A stretch of DNA of 11,816 nucleotides from Bacillota bacterium (GTDB taxonomy: Bacteria; Bacillota; Desulfotomaculia; Desulfotomaculales; Desulfallaceae): positions 1-11,816 of the forward strand of contig WQUS01000203.1 in NCBI GenBank assembly GCA_009781965.1, given 5' to 3'. The position numbers were made by a program, and so were the translations under genes. The notes under the pieces are model-generated. The model was not told the DNA's origin. It saw only the letters and a list, made by a program, of their open reading frames with translations, and did not search any database. Every line of letters begins with the position of its first letter. Within the stretch, counting starts at the first letter, position 1. Shown one piece after another: positions 1-6,083 of the stretch.

Positions 1-176
1 CTATTGCAGGTTTTGTATATACGCATAGGGTGCTCAAAAACCCTTATATTGCAATGGTTTGAGACATGCTTGTCTCGCTAACTGCGAAACTCGGGTTAAG
101 CAACTTTTATGTCGAATTCTAAACGGGCGTTTTTTGTCTTATTTTGTCGAATTAGTGTCGGGAGGGCTGTTGAAAG
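1..176. other. AT-rich non-coding stretch, possible insertion-sequence edge
   Basis: No convincing gene lies here. The stretch is visibly more AT-rich than the genes to its right. It contains a perfect short hairpin at 61-76 (GAGACA, 4-nt loop, TGTCTC) and two copies of TCGAATT starting at 112 and 146. The segment around 75-105 (ACTGCGAAACTCGGGTTAAG) looks like the kind of sequence found at transposon ends. On the minus strand an ATG at about 25-27 opens a frame that runs off the window's left edge (MRIYKTCN), without a clear ribosome binding site. This could be the start of a transposase or chance. The insertion-sequence reading is an inference with weak support. Confidence 0.25.
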
Positions 177-239
177 GCATAAAAAAACAAACAAAGCTTG
201 GCGGCAGTGTACCGCCAGTCTTTGCTTGTTTTTTTATGC
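177..239. terminator. Long bidirectional hairpin terminator closing the propionate-pathway gene cluster
   Basis: A perfect 14-bp outer inverted repeat (GCATAAAAAAACAA at 177-190 against TTGTTTTTTTATGC at 226-239) continues inward, with two to three mismatches, to a GGCGG/CCGCC stem around a short loop. The A-tract on one side and T-tract on the other make it a Rho-independent terminator in either direction. It lies about 50 bp downstream of the stop codon of the 5S carboxyltransferase gene (minus strand), so it probably ends that transcript. Confidence 0.88.
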
Positions 240-290
240 TTGTTTTATATTTTTGTTTGGGGCTAACCTCTAAATATCAATTAGCTTTTT

Positions 291-1628
291 TTAGCCTTTT
301 TTGGCTTTCAGATAGTCCAGAGCCACTTGTTGATACAGGGCCACGGAAACTACGTCTTCTTCCTGGGTCATGTAGGGGGCTGCCATTTCCCTGGCTTTGG
401 GCATTTCCGGTTCCAACATGTCAGCCGGACGGCCGGTAATGGGCTTTTCGTCGCCAATAATTTTCTTCCGTATTTCTTCGTTCACCGGCGCCGGCGGACG
501 GCCGTAGTAACCGCGCATATAGTTTTTCACTTCGTCGGTGGCCATGGCGTACCGGTTACCTACCAACACGTTAATTACCGCTTGGGTACCCACGATCTGG
601 CTGGACGGCGTGACCAAAGGCGGGAAACCAAAGTCTTCTCTGACCTTGGGCACTTCGGCCAATACTTCGGGCAATTTGGCCAAGGCGCCTTGCTCTTTGA
701 GCTGGTTGATAAAGTTGGAGATCATCCCGCCGGGAATCTGGTAAGTCAACACGTTGGCGTCGGGACTGCTGCTGGCGAGATCAAAATCACTGTAGTGGGT
801 CCGCACTTCTTTAAAGTATTCGGCCGTTTCGGAAATCAGTTCCAGATCCAGGCCGGTATCGTAAGGGGTACCCTGCAGGGCCACTACCATACTCTCGGTA
901 GCCGGCTGAGAGCTTTGCAAAGCCATGGTGGTTACCGCACAGTCAATGACGTCGGCGCCGGCTTCCACTGCTTTCAGGTAGGACATCGAGGCCATGCCGC
1001 TGGAGTAATGGCAGTGCAGTTGGACTGTGGCGCCCATGTCCTTCCAGCCTTTAATAATGTCGTAAGAGGGCTTCGGCGCCAAGATGCCCGCCATATCCTT
1101 CAGGCAGAGGGAATCCACGCCCAGTTCCAGCAACTCTTTACCCATGCGCATATAAAAATCGTGATCGTGCACCGGGCTGATGGTGTACACAACGGTACCC
1201 TGGGCGTGCGCGCCCGCTTTTTTCACATACTCAATGGATTTCTCCATGTTTCTGATGTCATTGAGCGCGTCAAAAATCCGGAAGATGTCCATCCCGTTAG
1301 CCACTGAATGTTTAACAAAAGCTTCCAGCACGTCATCCGCATAGTGCCTGTAACCGACCACATTCTGGCCCCGCAGCAGCATCTGCAGCTTGCTATTGGG
1401 ATAATGCTTGCGCAGGAGACGCAGTCTTTCCCAGGGATCTTCGTTCAAAAAGCGTAAGCAGGAATCAAAAGTAGCGCCACCCCAAGTCTCCAGGGAATAG
1501 TAGCCAATCTTTTCCACTTTCTCGGCAATGGGCAGCATGTGTTCGGTGCGCATGCGCGTGGCCAGCAACGATTGGTGGGCGTCCCGCATGGTGGTATCGC
1601 AAATCATTGCCTTTCTTGCTTCGGTCAT
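291..1628 (-). CDS. Methylmalonyl-CoA transcarboxylase 5S-type subunit / oxaloacetate decarboxylase alpha-like carboxyltransferase
   Basis: This 445-residue protein belongs to the pyruvate carboxylase/OadA carboxyltransferase family (HMGL-like TIM barrel). It moves a carboxyl group between oxaloacetate and biotin, releasing pyruvate. The family opening DTTMRDAHQSL is at residues 11-21, with D16 as a metal ligand. K177 in LCLKDMAG is the lysine that is carbamylated in relatives, and H205/H207 (HCH) complete the metal site. There is no C-terminal biotinyl domain with a lysine attachment motif, so it needs a separate biotin carrier, as the 5S subunit of Propionibacterium transcarboxylase does. 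The ATG start has GGAGG 10 nt upstream. The gene follows mdh by 56 bp, which fits use of oxaloacetate made by malate dehydrogenase. A TATAAT-like hexamer lies in that gap (1662-1667, minus strand) without an obvious -35. A role in Na+-pumping oxaloacetate decarboxylase is possible but less likely, because no beta/gamma membrane subunits are nearby. Confidence 0.87.
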   Translation of the reverse strand: MTEARKAMICDTTMRDAHQSLLATRMRTEHMLPIAEKVEKIGYYSLETWGGATFDSCLRFLNEDPWERLRLLRKHYPNSKLQMLLRGQNVVGYRHYADDVLEAFVKHSVANGMDIFRIFDALNDIRNMEKSIEYVKKAGAHAQGTVVYTISPVHDHDFYMRMGKELLELGVDSLCLKDMAGILAPKPSYDIIKGWKDMGATVQLHCHYSSGMASMSYLKAVEAGADVIDCAVTTMALQSSQPATESMVVALQGTPYDTGLDLELISETAEYFKEVRTHYSDFDLASSSPDANVLTYQIPGGMISNFINQLKEQGALAKLPEVLAEVPKVREDFGFPPLVTPSSQIVGTQAVINVLVGNRYAMATDEVKNYMRGYYGRPPAPVNEEIRKKIIGDEKPITGRPADMLEPEMPKAREMAAPYMTQEEDVVSVALYQQVALDYLKAKKG

Positions 1629-1684
1629 AATGTCTCAACCTCCATCTAAAGTTAATTAAGTATTATAAAGTATCGCAACGGAAG

Positions 1685-2617
1685 CTAGCCTTGGCTGGCT
1701 ACCGAAAGTACTTTCTTGACGGCCGCGAGTGATTTTTGCAGTGCTGCCTTTTCCGCTTCCGTCAGATCAACCTCAATAATTTTCTCTACTCCGCCGCCGC
1801 CGATAATGGCCGGCACGCCGAAGTAAATATCCTTGGCCCCATATTCTCCCTGTAAATACGCCGCCACAGGCAGAATGCGCTTTTTATCTTTCAGCACCGC
1901 TTCCGCCATCTCAACAGCCGACGCTCCCGGAGCATAAAAGGCGCTGCCGGTTTTTAAATAATTTACTATTTCCGCTCCCCCGTTGCGGGTCCTTTCCACA
2001 ATAGCCGCAATCCGGTCGGCGGGGAGCAGCTTTTCAATCGGAATGCCGCCGGCATAACTATAACGAATCAAGGGCACCATGTCGTCTCCGTGGCCGCCTA
2101 GAACAAAAGCACTGACATCTTTATAAGAGACGCCCAGCTCCATAGCGATAAATGTCCGGAATCTGGCGGAATCCAATACGCCGGCCATGCCGAATACCCG
2201 GTGAGGCGGAAAACCGCTGGCCTTGTAAGCGGTGTACACCATCACGTCCAACGGGTTGGTGACCACAATGATAAAAGCGTTGGGCGAGTATTTAACGGCC
2301 TCTTCGGCGCATGAGCGTACTATTTTGACGTTGGTATTGACCAAATCGTCGCGGCTCATGCCCGGCTTACGCGCAATCCCGGCGGTAATAATAATCAAAT
2401 CGGAGCCGGCCGTGTCTTCATAGCTGTTTGTTCCCACCAGGTTAACGTCGTAACCTTCTATAGGCGCGGCTTGCTGCAGGTCAAGGGCCTTACCCTGGGG
2501 AACCCCCTCGAGCACATCGATAAGGACTATGTCGCCCAATCCCTTGGCTGCGGCCCAATGAACGCATGTAGCCCCCACGTTGCCGGCGCCAATAACAGTA
2601 ATTTTGTTTCTCTTCAC
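1685..2617 (-). CDS. mdh: Malate dehydrogenase (NAD-dependent, LDH-like type)
   Basis: This 310-residue protein oxidises malate to oxaloacetate with NAD+ in the cytoplasm. In this cluster it links fumarase to the carboxyltransferases. The N-terminal Rossmann fold shows GAGNVG at residues 10-15 and the acidic ribose-binding D34. The active-site loop ARKPGMSRDDL carries R83 and R89. R83 rather than Gln argues for malate dehydrogenase over lactate dehydrogenase. N121 (VTNPLD), D149 and R152 (VLDSARFR) and H176 (GGHGDDM) complete the catalytic set. Length is normal for the family. The start is GTG (MKRNKITVIGAGNVG) preceded by GGGGAGGG at good spacing. Its position between the 12S and 5S carboxyltransferase genes suggests co-expression, although a 287-bp gap with a large inverted repeat separates it from the 12S gene upstream. 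Confidence 0.95.
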   Translation of the reverse strand: MKRNKITVIGAGNVGATCVHWAAAKGLGDIVLIDVLEGVPQGKALDLQQAAPIEGYDVNLVGTNSYEDTAGSDLIIITAGIARKPGMSRDDLVNTNVKIVRSCAEEAVKYSPNAFIIVVTNPLDVMVYTAYKASGFPPHRVFGMAGVLDSARFRTFIAMELGVSYKDVSAFVLGGHGDDMVPLIRYSYAGGIPIEKLLPADRIAAIVERTRNGGAEIVNYLKTGSAFYAPGASAVEMAEAVLKDKKRILPVAAYLQGEYGAKDIYFGVPAIIGGGGVEKIIEVDLTEAEKAALQKSLAAVKKVLSVASQG

Positions 2618-2904
2618 TGGCGATCCCTCCCCTTACTTGCTTGAAAAACCATGGCTGTTAAATTTATAGGCAACCTTTTTGTATGGCCACCTCCCCTGGC
2701 TGGTTAAAGTTATTCTAATCTGAAAACCTGTGCAAACGCAAATTTTTAGTTACTGGTCAGACCCTGTGTTTGTCAGTACTCATAGTGAATACGGCACGCA
2801 AAACTATTAACCGTAAGCGATTTCTCGAAGAGCATGAGCGCACGGTTAATAGTTTTGCGTGCCGGCTCAATGCGAAAGCAGTAACGAGTGAACAGTAACA
2901 AATT
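2618..2904. other. Intergenic region between the 12S gene and mdh
   Basis: No protein-coding gene is supported here. From right to left (the direction of transcription) it holds the large inverted repeat, described separately, and then an AT-rich stretch. A strong orphan Shine-Dalgarno sequence (AGGGGAGGTG on the minus strand, 2697-2688) follows. It precedes no ATG/GTG/TTG frame, only ATA with six sense codons before a stop. The ribosome binding site of mdh comes last. A TAGAAT-like -10 in the AT-rich part could serve mdh, but no good -35 accompanies it. Confidence 0.5.
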
Positions 2905-2906
2905 TT
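2740..2906. repeat. Nested inverted-repeat element of about 167 bp
   Basis: The core is a perfect 23-bp inverted repeat: left arm 2792-2814 (starting CGGCACGCAAAACT), right arm 2842-2864, loop 27 nt. Outside it is a second pair of arms: GTTACTGGTCA at 2749-2759 matches the reverse complement of 2889-2899 with one mismatch. AT-rich extensions (AAATTT at 2740-2745, AAATTTT at 2900-2906) flank these. The right end runs into the stop codon of the 12S gene (2905-2907). Neither core arm is followed by a T-tract, so it is not a standard terminator. The architecture fits a small palindromic mobile or MITE-like element, or a transcript-stabilising or attenuating hairpin between 12S and mdh. Confidence 0.75.
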
Positions 2907-4431
2907 AAACCGGTAAATTACCGTGTTTTTTGCTCGGCCGGCGTTCCTGCTTCGCCGCCAGGATCTGAAAAGCGTCGATAATTTTACTCCTGGTATCCCG
3001 CGGGTCAATCACATCATCCACATAACCCAAGGCGCCGGCCACAAAAGGATTGGTATATTGCTCGCGGTATTCCCGGGCCAGCCTGATCCGCTCACTCTCA
3101 GGATCGGCGGCGGCGTCAATTTCCTTGCGGTTGACAATATTTACCGCCGCTTCGGGACCCATAACGGCAATTTCCGCCGTGGGCCAGGCATAAACAATAT
3201 CCGCCCGCAGCGAACTGCTGCACATTGCTATGTAGGCGCCGCCGTAAGCCTTGCGCAATATAACTGTCACCTTGGGTACCGTCGCTTCTGCATAGGCATA
3301 CAGGATTTTAGCGCCATGCCTGATGATTCCGCCATACTCCTGCTCGGCGCCGGGCAAAAAGCCGGGCACGTCCATAAAGGTAAGCAGCGGAATATTAAAG
3401 GCGTCACAGAACCTGACAAAGCGGCTTATTTTATCCGAAGCATTGATATTTAAGCAACCGGCAAGGTAATCCGGCTGGTTAGCCACAATCCCCACCGGCT
3501 GACCGGCGAACCTGGCAAAGCAGGTCACCGCGTTTCTGGCATAGAGAGGCAGCACCTCCATAAATTCGCCGCCGTCCACCAATGCGGCAATGACTTTTTT
3601 AATATCATAACCGTACTTAGGCTCGACGGGAACCAGTTCCAAGAGCGCTTCCCTGTCCAACAGCGGCGCCGCCGGCGCGGCTAAGGGCGGTTTTTCATTG
3701 CTGCCGTCAGGCAAATAACTTAACAAGTTTTTGACCATATCCAGACAATGTTTTTCGTCTTCCCCCATAAAATGGGCCACGCCGCTGGTCTGGCTATGGG
3801 TCAGGGCCCCGCCGAGCAGCTCCATGGAGACTTCTTCACCGGTCACCACCTTGACTACCTGGGGACCGGTAATAAACATCTGGCTGGTATCCTTAACCAT
3901 AAAGACAAAATCCATTAAAGCCGGGGAGTAAACCGCGCCGCCGGCGCAAGGCCCCATAATCACCGCTATCTGGGGGATTAAGCCCGATGCCATGGTATTA
4001 CGGTAAAAAAGTTCCCCAAAGCCATTTAAAGAAGCAACGCTTTCCTGGATCCTGGCGCCGCCTGAGTCGTTGAGTCCAACCACCGGGGCGCCGCTGTGCA
4101 TGGCCAAATCAAATACCTTGCATATTTTTCTGGCATGCATCGCGCCCAGCGTGCCGCCGTTGACGGTGAAATCCTGGGCGTAAATAAACACCTTTCTGCC
4201 GTTTACCAAACCATAGCCGGTCACCACACCTTCATTGGGCTGCCGCTCAAAGTCTCCGGCAAAAACATCCAGTTCCCGGAAGGTGTCCCGGTCAAAAAAA
4301 TACGCTATTCTTTCCCGGGCTGTCATTTTACCGGCGGCATGCTGTTTCTCTATTTTCTTTGCGCCGCCGCCGGCTTGAACCCTAACCCGCAAATCTTTCA
4401 GCCGGTTAATCTGCTCCTGCATATCCTGCAT
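2905..4431 (-). CDS. mmdA: Methylmalonyl-CoA carboxyltransferase 12S subunit / methylmalonyl-CoA decarboxylase alpha
   Basis: This biotin-dependent acyl-CoA carboxyltransferase transfers CO2 between carboxybiotin and propionyl-CoA/methylmalonyl-CoA. It shows both crotonase-fold halves. The N half has MTARERI (36-42), GGARIQE (124-130) and the oxyanion-type glycine stretch GPCAGGAVYSPA (160-171). The C half has VPGFLPG (355-361) and RKAYGGAYIAM (393-403). Isoleucine 401 stands where propionyl-CoA carboxylase beta chains usually have Asp, as I recall for MmdA and 12S proteins; this supports a decarboxylase/transcarboxylase rather than a PccB role. The start chosen is the ATG at 4429-4431 (MQDMQEQINRL, 508 residues), behind GAGGGGG at about 12 nt. 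An upstream ATG at 4473 would add 14 residues but has no ribosome binding site and adds nothing family-like. It lies between fumB and mdh and likely pairs with the 5S protein; the biotin carrier is missing from the window. Confidence 0.9.
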   Translation of the reverse strand: MQDMQEQINRLKDLRVRVQAGGGAKKIEKQHAAGKMTARERIAYFFDRDTFRELDVFAGDFERQPNEGVVTGYGLVNGRKVFIYAQDFTVNGGTLGAMHARKICKVFDLAMHSGAPVVGLNDSGGARIQESVASLNGFGELFYRNTMASGLIPQIAVIMGPCAGGAVYSPALMDFVFMVKDTSQMFITGPQVVKVVTGEEVSMELLGGALTHSQTSGVAHFMGEDEKHCLDMVKNLLSYLPDGSNEKPPLAAPAAPLLDREALLELVPVEPKYGYDIKKVIAALVDGGEFMEVLPLYARNAVTCFARFAGQPVGIVANQPDYLAGCLNINASDKISRFVRFCDAFNIPLLTFMDVPGFLPGAEQEYGGIIRHGAKILYAYAEATVPKVTVILRKAYGGAYIAMCSSSLRADIVYAWPTAEIAVMGPEAAVNIVNRKEIDAAADPESERIRLAREYREQYTNPFVAGALGYVDDVIDPRDTRSKIIDAFQILAAKQERRPSKKHGNLPV

Positions 4432-4472
4432 ACTAAGGCACTGCCCCCTCGGATAATGTGAACATTCCACCA

Positions 4473-4560
4473 TATATTTAGTTAAACCTATATTTAGTTT
4501 GACCTATTTCTAGGTCGGTCAATCTTTTTCTCGCGATTATGATCGTGATGCTCATGATGA
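4473..4560 (-). promoter_or_regulatory. Repeat-rich intergenic region upstream of the 12S gene, possible promoter/operator
   Basis: Read on the plus strand, an 11-bp direct repeat TATATTTAGTT occurs at 4473-4483 and 4489-4499 (period 16). It is followed by a perfect hairpin GACCTA-TTTC-TAGGTC at 4501-4516, whose minus-strand RNA has a GAAA tetraloop. On the minus strand, a TTGACC -35-like hexamer lies just upstream of the hairpin, with A/T-rich -10 candidates (AACTAA, TAAATA) downstream at 17-20 nt. A second inverted repeat ATGATC/GATCAT (4539-4563) touches the fumB stop. This looks like a binding site plus an internal promoter for the 12S-mdh-5S part, but the promoter match is weak. Confidence 0.4.
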
Positions 4561-5121
4561 TCATTTACCCGCATACGTTTTGGCGCCCTCATCATACAGA
4601 TCGCCGCCAAAAGTATCGTTGATCACGATCACAGGAAAGTCTTCCACCACCAAACGGTGGATGGCTTCGGGCCCCAGCTCCGGGTAGGCCACCACGACGG
4701 CCTCTTTAATACACTTGCTCAGCAAGGCGGCGGCGCCGCCTACAGCCGCAAAATATACCGCCTTATACTGCTGCATGGCTTCGATAACCTCGGCGGACCT
4801 TTTACCCTTGCCAATCATGCCCTTTAGTCCCCGGGCCAGCAGCCTGGGCGTATAAGCGTCCATCCGGCCGCTGGTGGTAGGGCCGGCGGAACCAATCACC
4901 TGACCTGGTTTGGCCGGAGAAGGACCGACATAATAGATTATTTGCCCCGTTAAATCCACCGGCAGCGGCTTACCCGCATCCAGCAGTTCCATCATTTTTC
5001 GATGGGCGGCGTCCCGGGCAGTGTACAATACGCCATTTAACAGCACTTCCCGGCCAATCCGCAATTGTTCCGCCATTTGATCCGTTAAAGGCGTAGTCAG
5101 TTTAATGGTTAAGTTATTTAT
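4561..5121 (-). CDS. fumB: Fumarate hydratase class I, beta subunit (C-terminal domain protein), probable AUA start
   Basis: This is the beta half of the two-subunit [4Fe-4S] fumarase, which hydrates fumarate to malate together with the alpha subunit encoded just upstream. Family motifs are YTARDAAH and SAGPTTSGRMDAYTP, followed by a Gly/Ala-rich stretch GGAAALL. The first ATG (5074-5076) would give 171 residues. However, the upstream in-frame sequence encodes NNLTIKLTTPLTDQ, and LTTPLTD is the conserved start region of this family. Between the in-frame stop at 5161-5163 and that ATG there is no ATG, GTG or TTG. GGGAAGTGAT (5134-5125) lies 7 nt before ATA (5121-5119), which overlaps the alpha stop codon as ATAA. 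I therefore place the start at that ATA (186 residues). The ATT at 5104-5106 or CTG at 5098-5100 are alternatives. The function is secure; the start is inferred. Confidence 0.88.
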   Translation of the reverse strand: MNNLTIKLTTPLTDQMAEQLRIGREVLLNGVLYTARDAAHRKMMELLDAGKPLPVDLTGQIIYYVGPSPAKPGQVIGSAGPTTSGRMDAYTPRLLARGLKGMIGKGKRSAEVIEAMQQYKAVYFAAVGGAAALLSKCIKEAVVVAYPELGPEAIHRLVVEDFPVIVINDTFGGDLYDEGAKTYAGK

Positions 5122-5987
5122 AAAATCACTTCCCGATGTCTGTTGGCGTGACAGCTGATGTTAACCGCCACCGGCAGGCTGGCAATGTGAGCCGGGTATA
5201 TTTCCACCTGCACCGCCAGCGCGGTATAAAGGCCTCCTAAACCCTGGGGGCCGATGCCCAGGCCATTGACCTCTTGAAGAATCTCCCTTTCCAGGGAGGC
5301 TATTTCCGATTTGGGGCTTGGCGTCCCTACCGGTCTAAGCAGCGCCTCTTTGGCCAGCAGAGCGGCTTTTTCCATCGTCCCGCCAATACCGACGCCAACC
5401 ACTATCGGCGGGCATGGATTGGGACCGGCAATGCTGACGACATCCAGGATAAACTTTTTGACTCCGGCCACCCCTTCCGCCGGTTTCAGCATTTTAACGG
5501 CGCTCATATTTTCACTGCCGCCGCCCTTGGGAGCAACAATAATTTTCATTTGTTCCCCGCGGACCAGCTTGACATGCAAAACGGCAGGGGTATTGTCGCC
5601 TGTGTTGACCCGTTCCAGCGGGTGCCCCACAATTGATTTGCGCAAATAACCGGTGGTATAGCCCCGGCGCACACCCTCATTAACGGCATCCTCCAGCAAG
5701 CCGCCGGTAATATGAACATCCTGCCCCAGTTCGATGAAGACTACGGTAAAACCGGTGTCTTGGCAGATAGGAACTTTTTCGGCAGCAGCAATTTGCGCGT
5801 TGCTGAGCAACTGCTGGATTATTTCTTTACCGGTTGGCGAAAGTTCACAGGCGAACGCCTCCTGAAATGCTTCCAGCATATCCGGACCAAGATAATAATT
5901 GGACTCCTGGCATAGATTGGCGACTGCTTCACTGATGGTTTCCACGGTAATTGTTTTTATGAATGGTTCCTCCTTACAGGATTTCAT
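5118..5987 (-). CDS. fumA: Fumarate hydratase class I, alpha subunit (N-terminal domain protein)
   Basis: This is the iron-sulfur half of the two-subunit class I fumarase, acting in the cytoplasm on fumarate/malate. The three cysteines expected to hold the [4Fe-4S] cluster are C75 (PICQDTG), C192 (GPNPCPP) and C279 (SCHANRH). GGGSEN (155-160) is another family signature. The 289 residues counted from the ATG at 5987 slightly exceed the usual length. That ATG has only a weak upstream ribosome site. A near-perfect AAGGAGGA (5975-5968) lies inside the frame, 8 nt before ATA (5960-5958), and homologues typically begin at that point (here the protein would read M-KTITVETISEAV). The true start may therefore be AUA at 5960, giving 280 residues. 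It overlaps fumB by the ATAA motif and is divergent from lexA. No convincing promoter is seen; TATAAA at 5994-5989 is a possible -10 without a matching -35, and if used it would put the ATG at 5987 upstream of the transcript. Confidence 0.93.
   Translation of the reverse strand: MKSCKEEPFIKTITVETISEAVANLCQESNYYLGPDMLEAFQEAFACELSPTGKEIIQQLLSNAQIAAAEKVPICQDTGFTVVFIELGQDVHITGGLLEDAVNEGVRRGYTTGYLRKSIVGHPLERVNTGDNTPAVLHVKLVRGEQMKIIVAPKGGGSENMSAVKMLKPAEGVAGVKKFILDVVSIAGPNPCPPIVVGVGIGGTMEKAALLAKEALLRPVGTPSPKSEIASLEREILQEVNGLGIGPQGLGGLYTALAVQVEIYPAHIASLPVAVNISCHANRHREVIL
5119..5134 (-). promoter_or_regulatory. Shine-Dalgarno and ATA start overlapping the fumA stop
   Basis: On the minus strand, GGGAAG (5134-5129) resembles AGGAGG and is followed by 7 nt and then ATA. 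The ATA shares two bases with the TAA stop of fumA (ATAA), the same geometry as the common ATGA stop-start overlap used for translational coupling. This arrangement decides the proposed start of fumB. Confidence 0.55.
5968..5975 (-). promoter_or_regulatory. Strong Shine-Dalgarno inside the longest fumA frame
   Basis: AAGGAGGA on the minus strand is nearly fully complementary to the 16S rRNA tail. It lies within codons 5-7 of the longest fumA frame and 8 nt before an in-frame ATA (5960-5958). No ATG, GTG or TTG occurs in frame at usable distance; the nearest is a GTG about 23 nt downstream of the GGAGG core. It argues for initiation at ATA. Confidence 0.6.
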
Positions 5988-6030
5988 TTTTATATTCTTC
6001 GGCTTGGATAACGGATCCTCTAAAAATAAA

Positions 6031-6045
6031 AAAGAAACTTTCTTT
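6031..6045. promoter_or_regulatory. Perfect 15-nt palindrome beside the LexA box
   Basis: AAAGAAA-C-TTTCTTT is a perfect inverted repeat in the divergent fumA-lexA region, ending 1 bp before the LexA box area. It could be an operator for either gene, or A/T-rich coincidence. No T-run and a one-base loop make a terminator unlikely. Confidence 0.35.
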
Positions 6046-6046
6046 A

Positions 6047-6058
6047 GAACACATGTTT
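6047..6058. promoter_or_regulatory. LexA (SOS) operator, Firmicute type
   Basis: GAACACATGTTT fits the Gram-positive LexA box (half-sites GAAC and GTTY separated by 4 nt). It overlaps the -35 region of the lexA promoter, as expected for autorepression, and lies 56 bp upstream of the lexA start codon. Its position in the shared divergent region means it could also influence fumA, though it lies more than 50 bp from the candidate fumA -10. Confidence 0.8.
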
Positions 6059-6083
6059 ACCATCAGGAACATTATGTTATAAT
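6056..6083 (+). promoter_or_regulatory. lexA promoter with extended -10
   Basis: TGTTATAAT at 6075-6083 is a perfect extended -10 (TG, one base, TATAAT). The -35 hexamer TTTACC (6056-6061) matches TTGACA at four of six positions, with a 16-bp spacer. It overlaps the LexA box, which supports SOS control. Confidence 0.75.

Noticed and set aside
59..439. 126-codon plus-strand frame across the left edge region
   Set aside because: It runs through the terminator hairpin and into the 3' end of the 5S gene in antisense, has no ribosome site and no recognisable protein features.
327..1307. 326-codon open frame on the plus strand
   Set aside because: It lies antisense to the 5S carboxyltransferase gene, whose protein has complete family motifs. 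The plus-strand translation is His/Gly-rich with no recognisable domain, a common by-product of GC-rich antisense frames.
2792..2864. CRISPR repeat or tRNA-like structure
   Set aside because: There are only two arms, in inverted orientation with one spacer-like loop, and no series of direct repeats; no tRNA cloverleaf signatures were found.
2757..3008. 83-codon minus-strand frame over the inverted repeat
   Set aside because: It overlaps the end of the 12S gene in another frame, passes through the palindrome and is Arg/Ser-rich without domain features; it is probably chance.
291..4431. Na+-pumping oxaloacetate or methylmalonyl-CoA decarboxylase complex
   Set aside because: No membrane beta subunit, gamma/delta subunit or biotinyl protein is present in the window; a soluble transcarboxylase arrangement fits better, though genes outside the window could change this.
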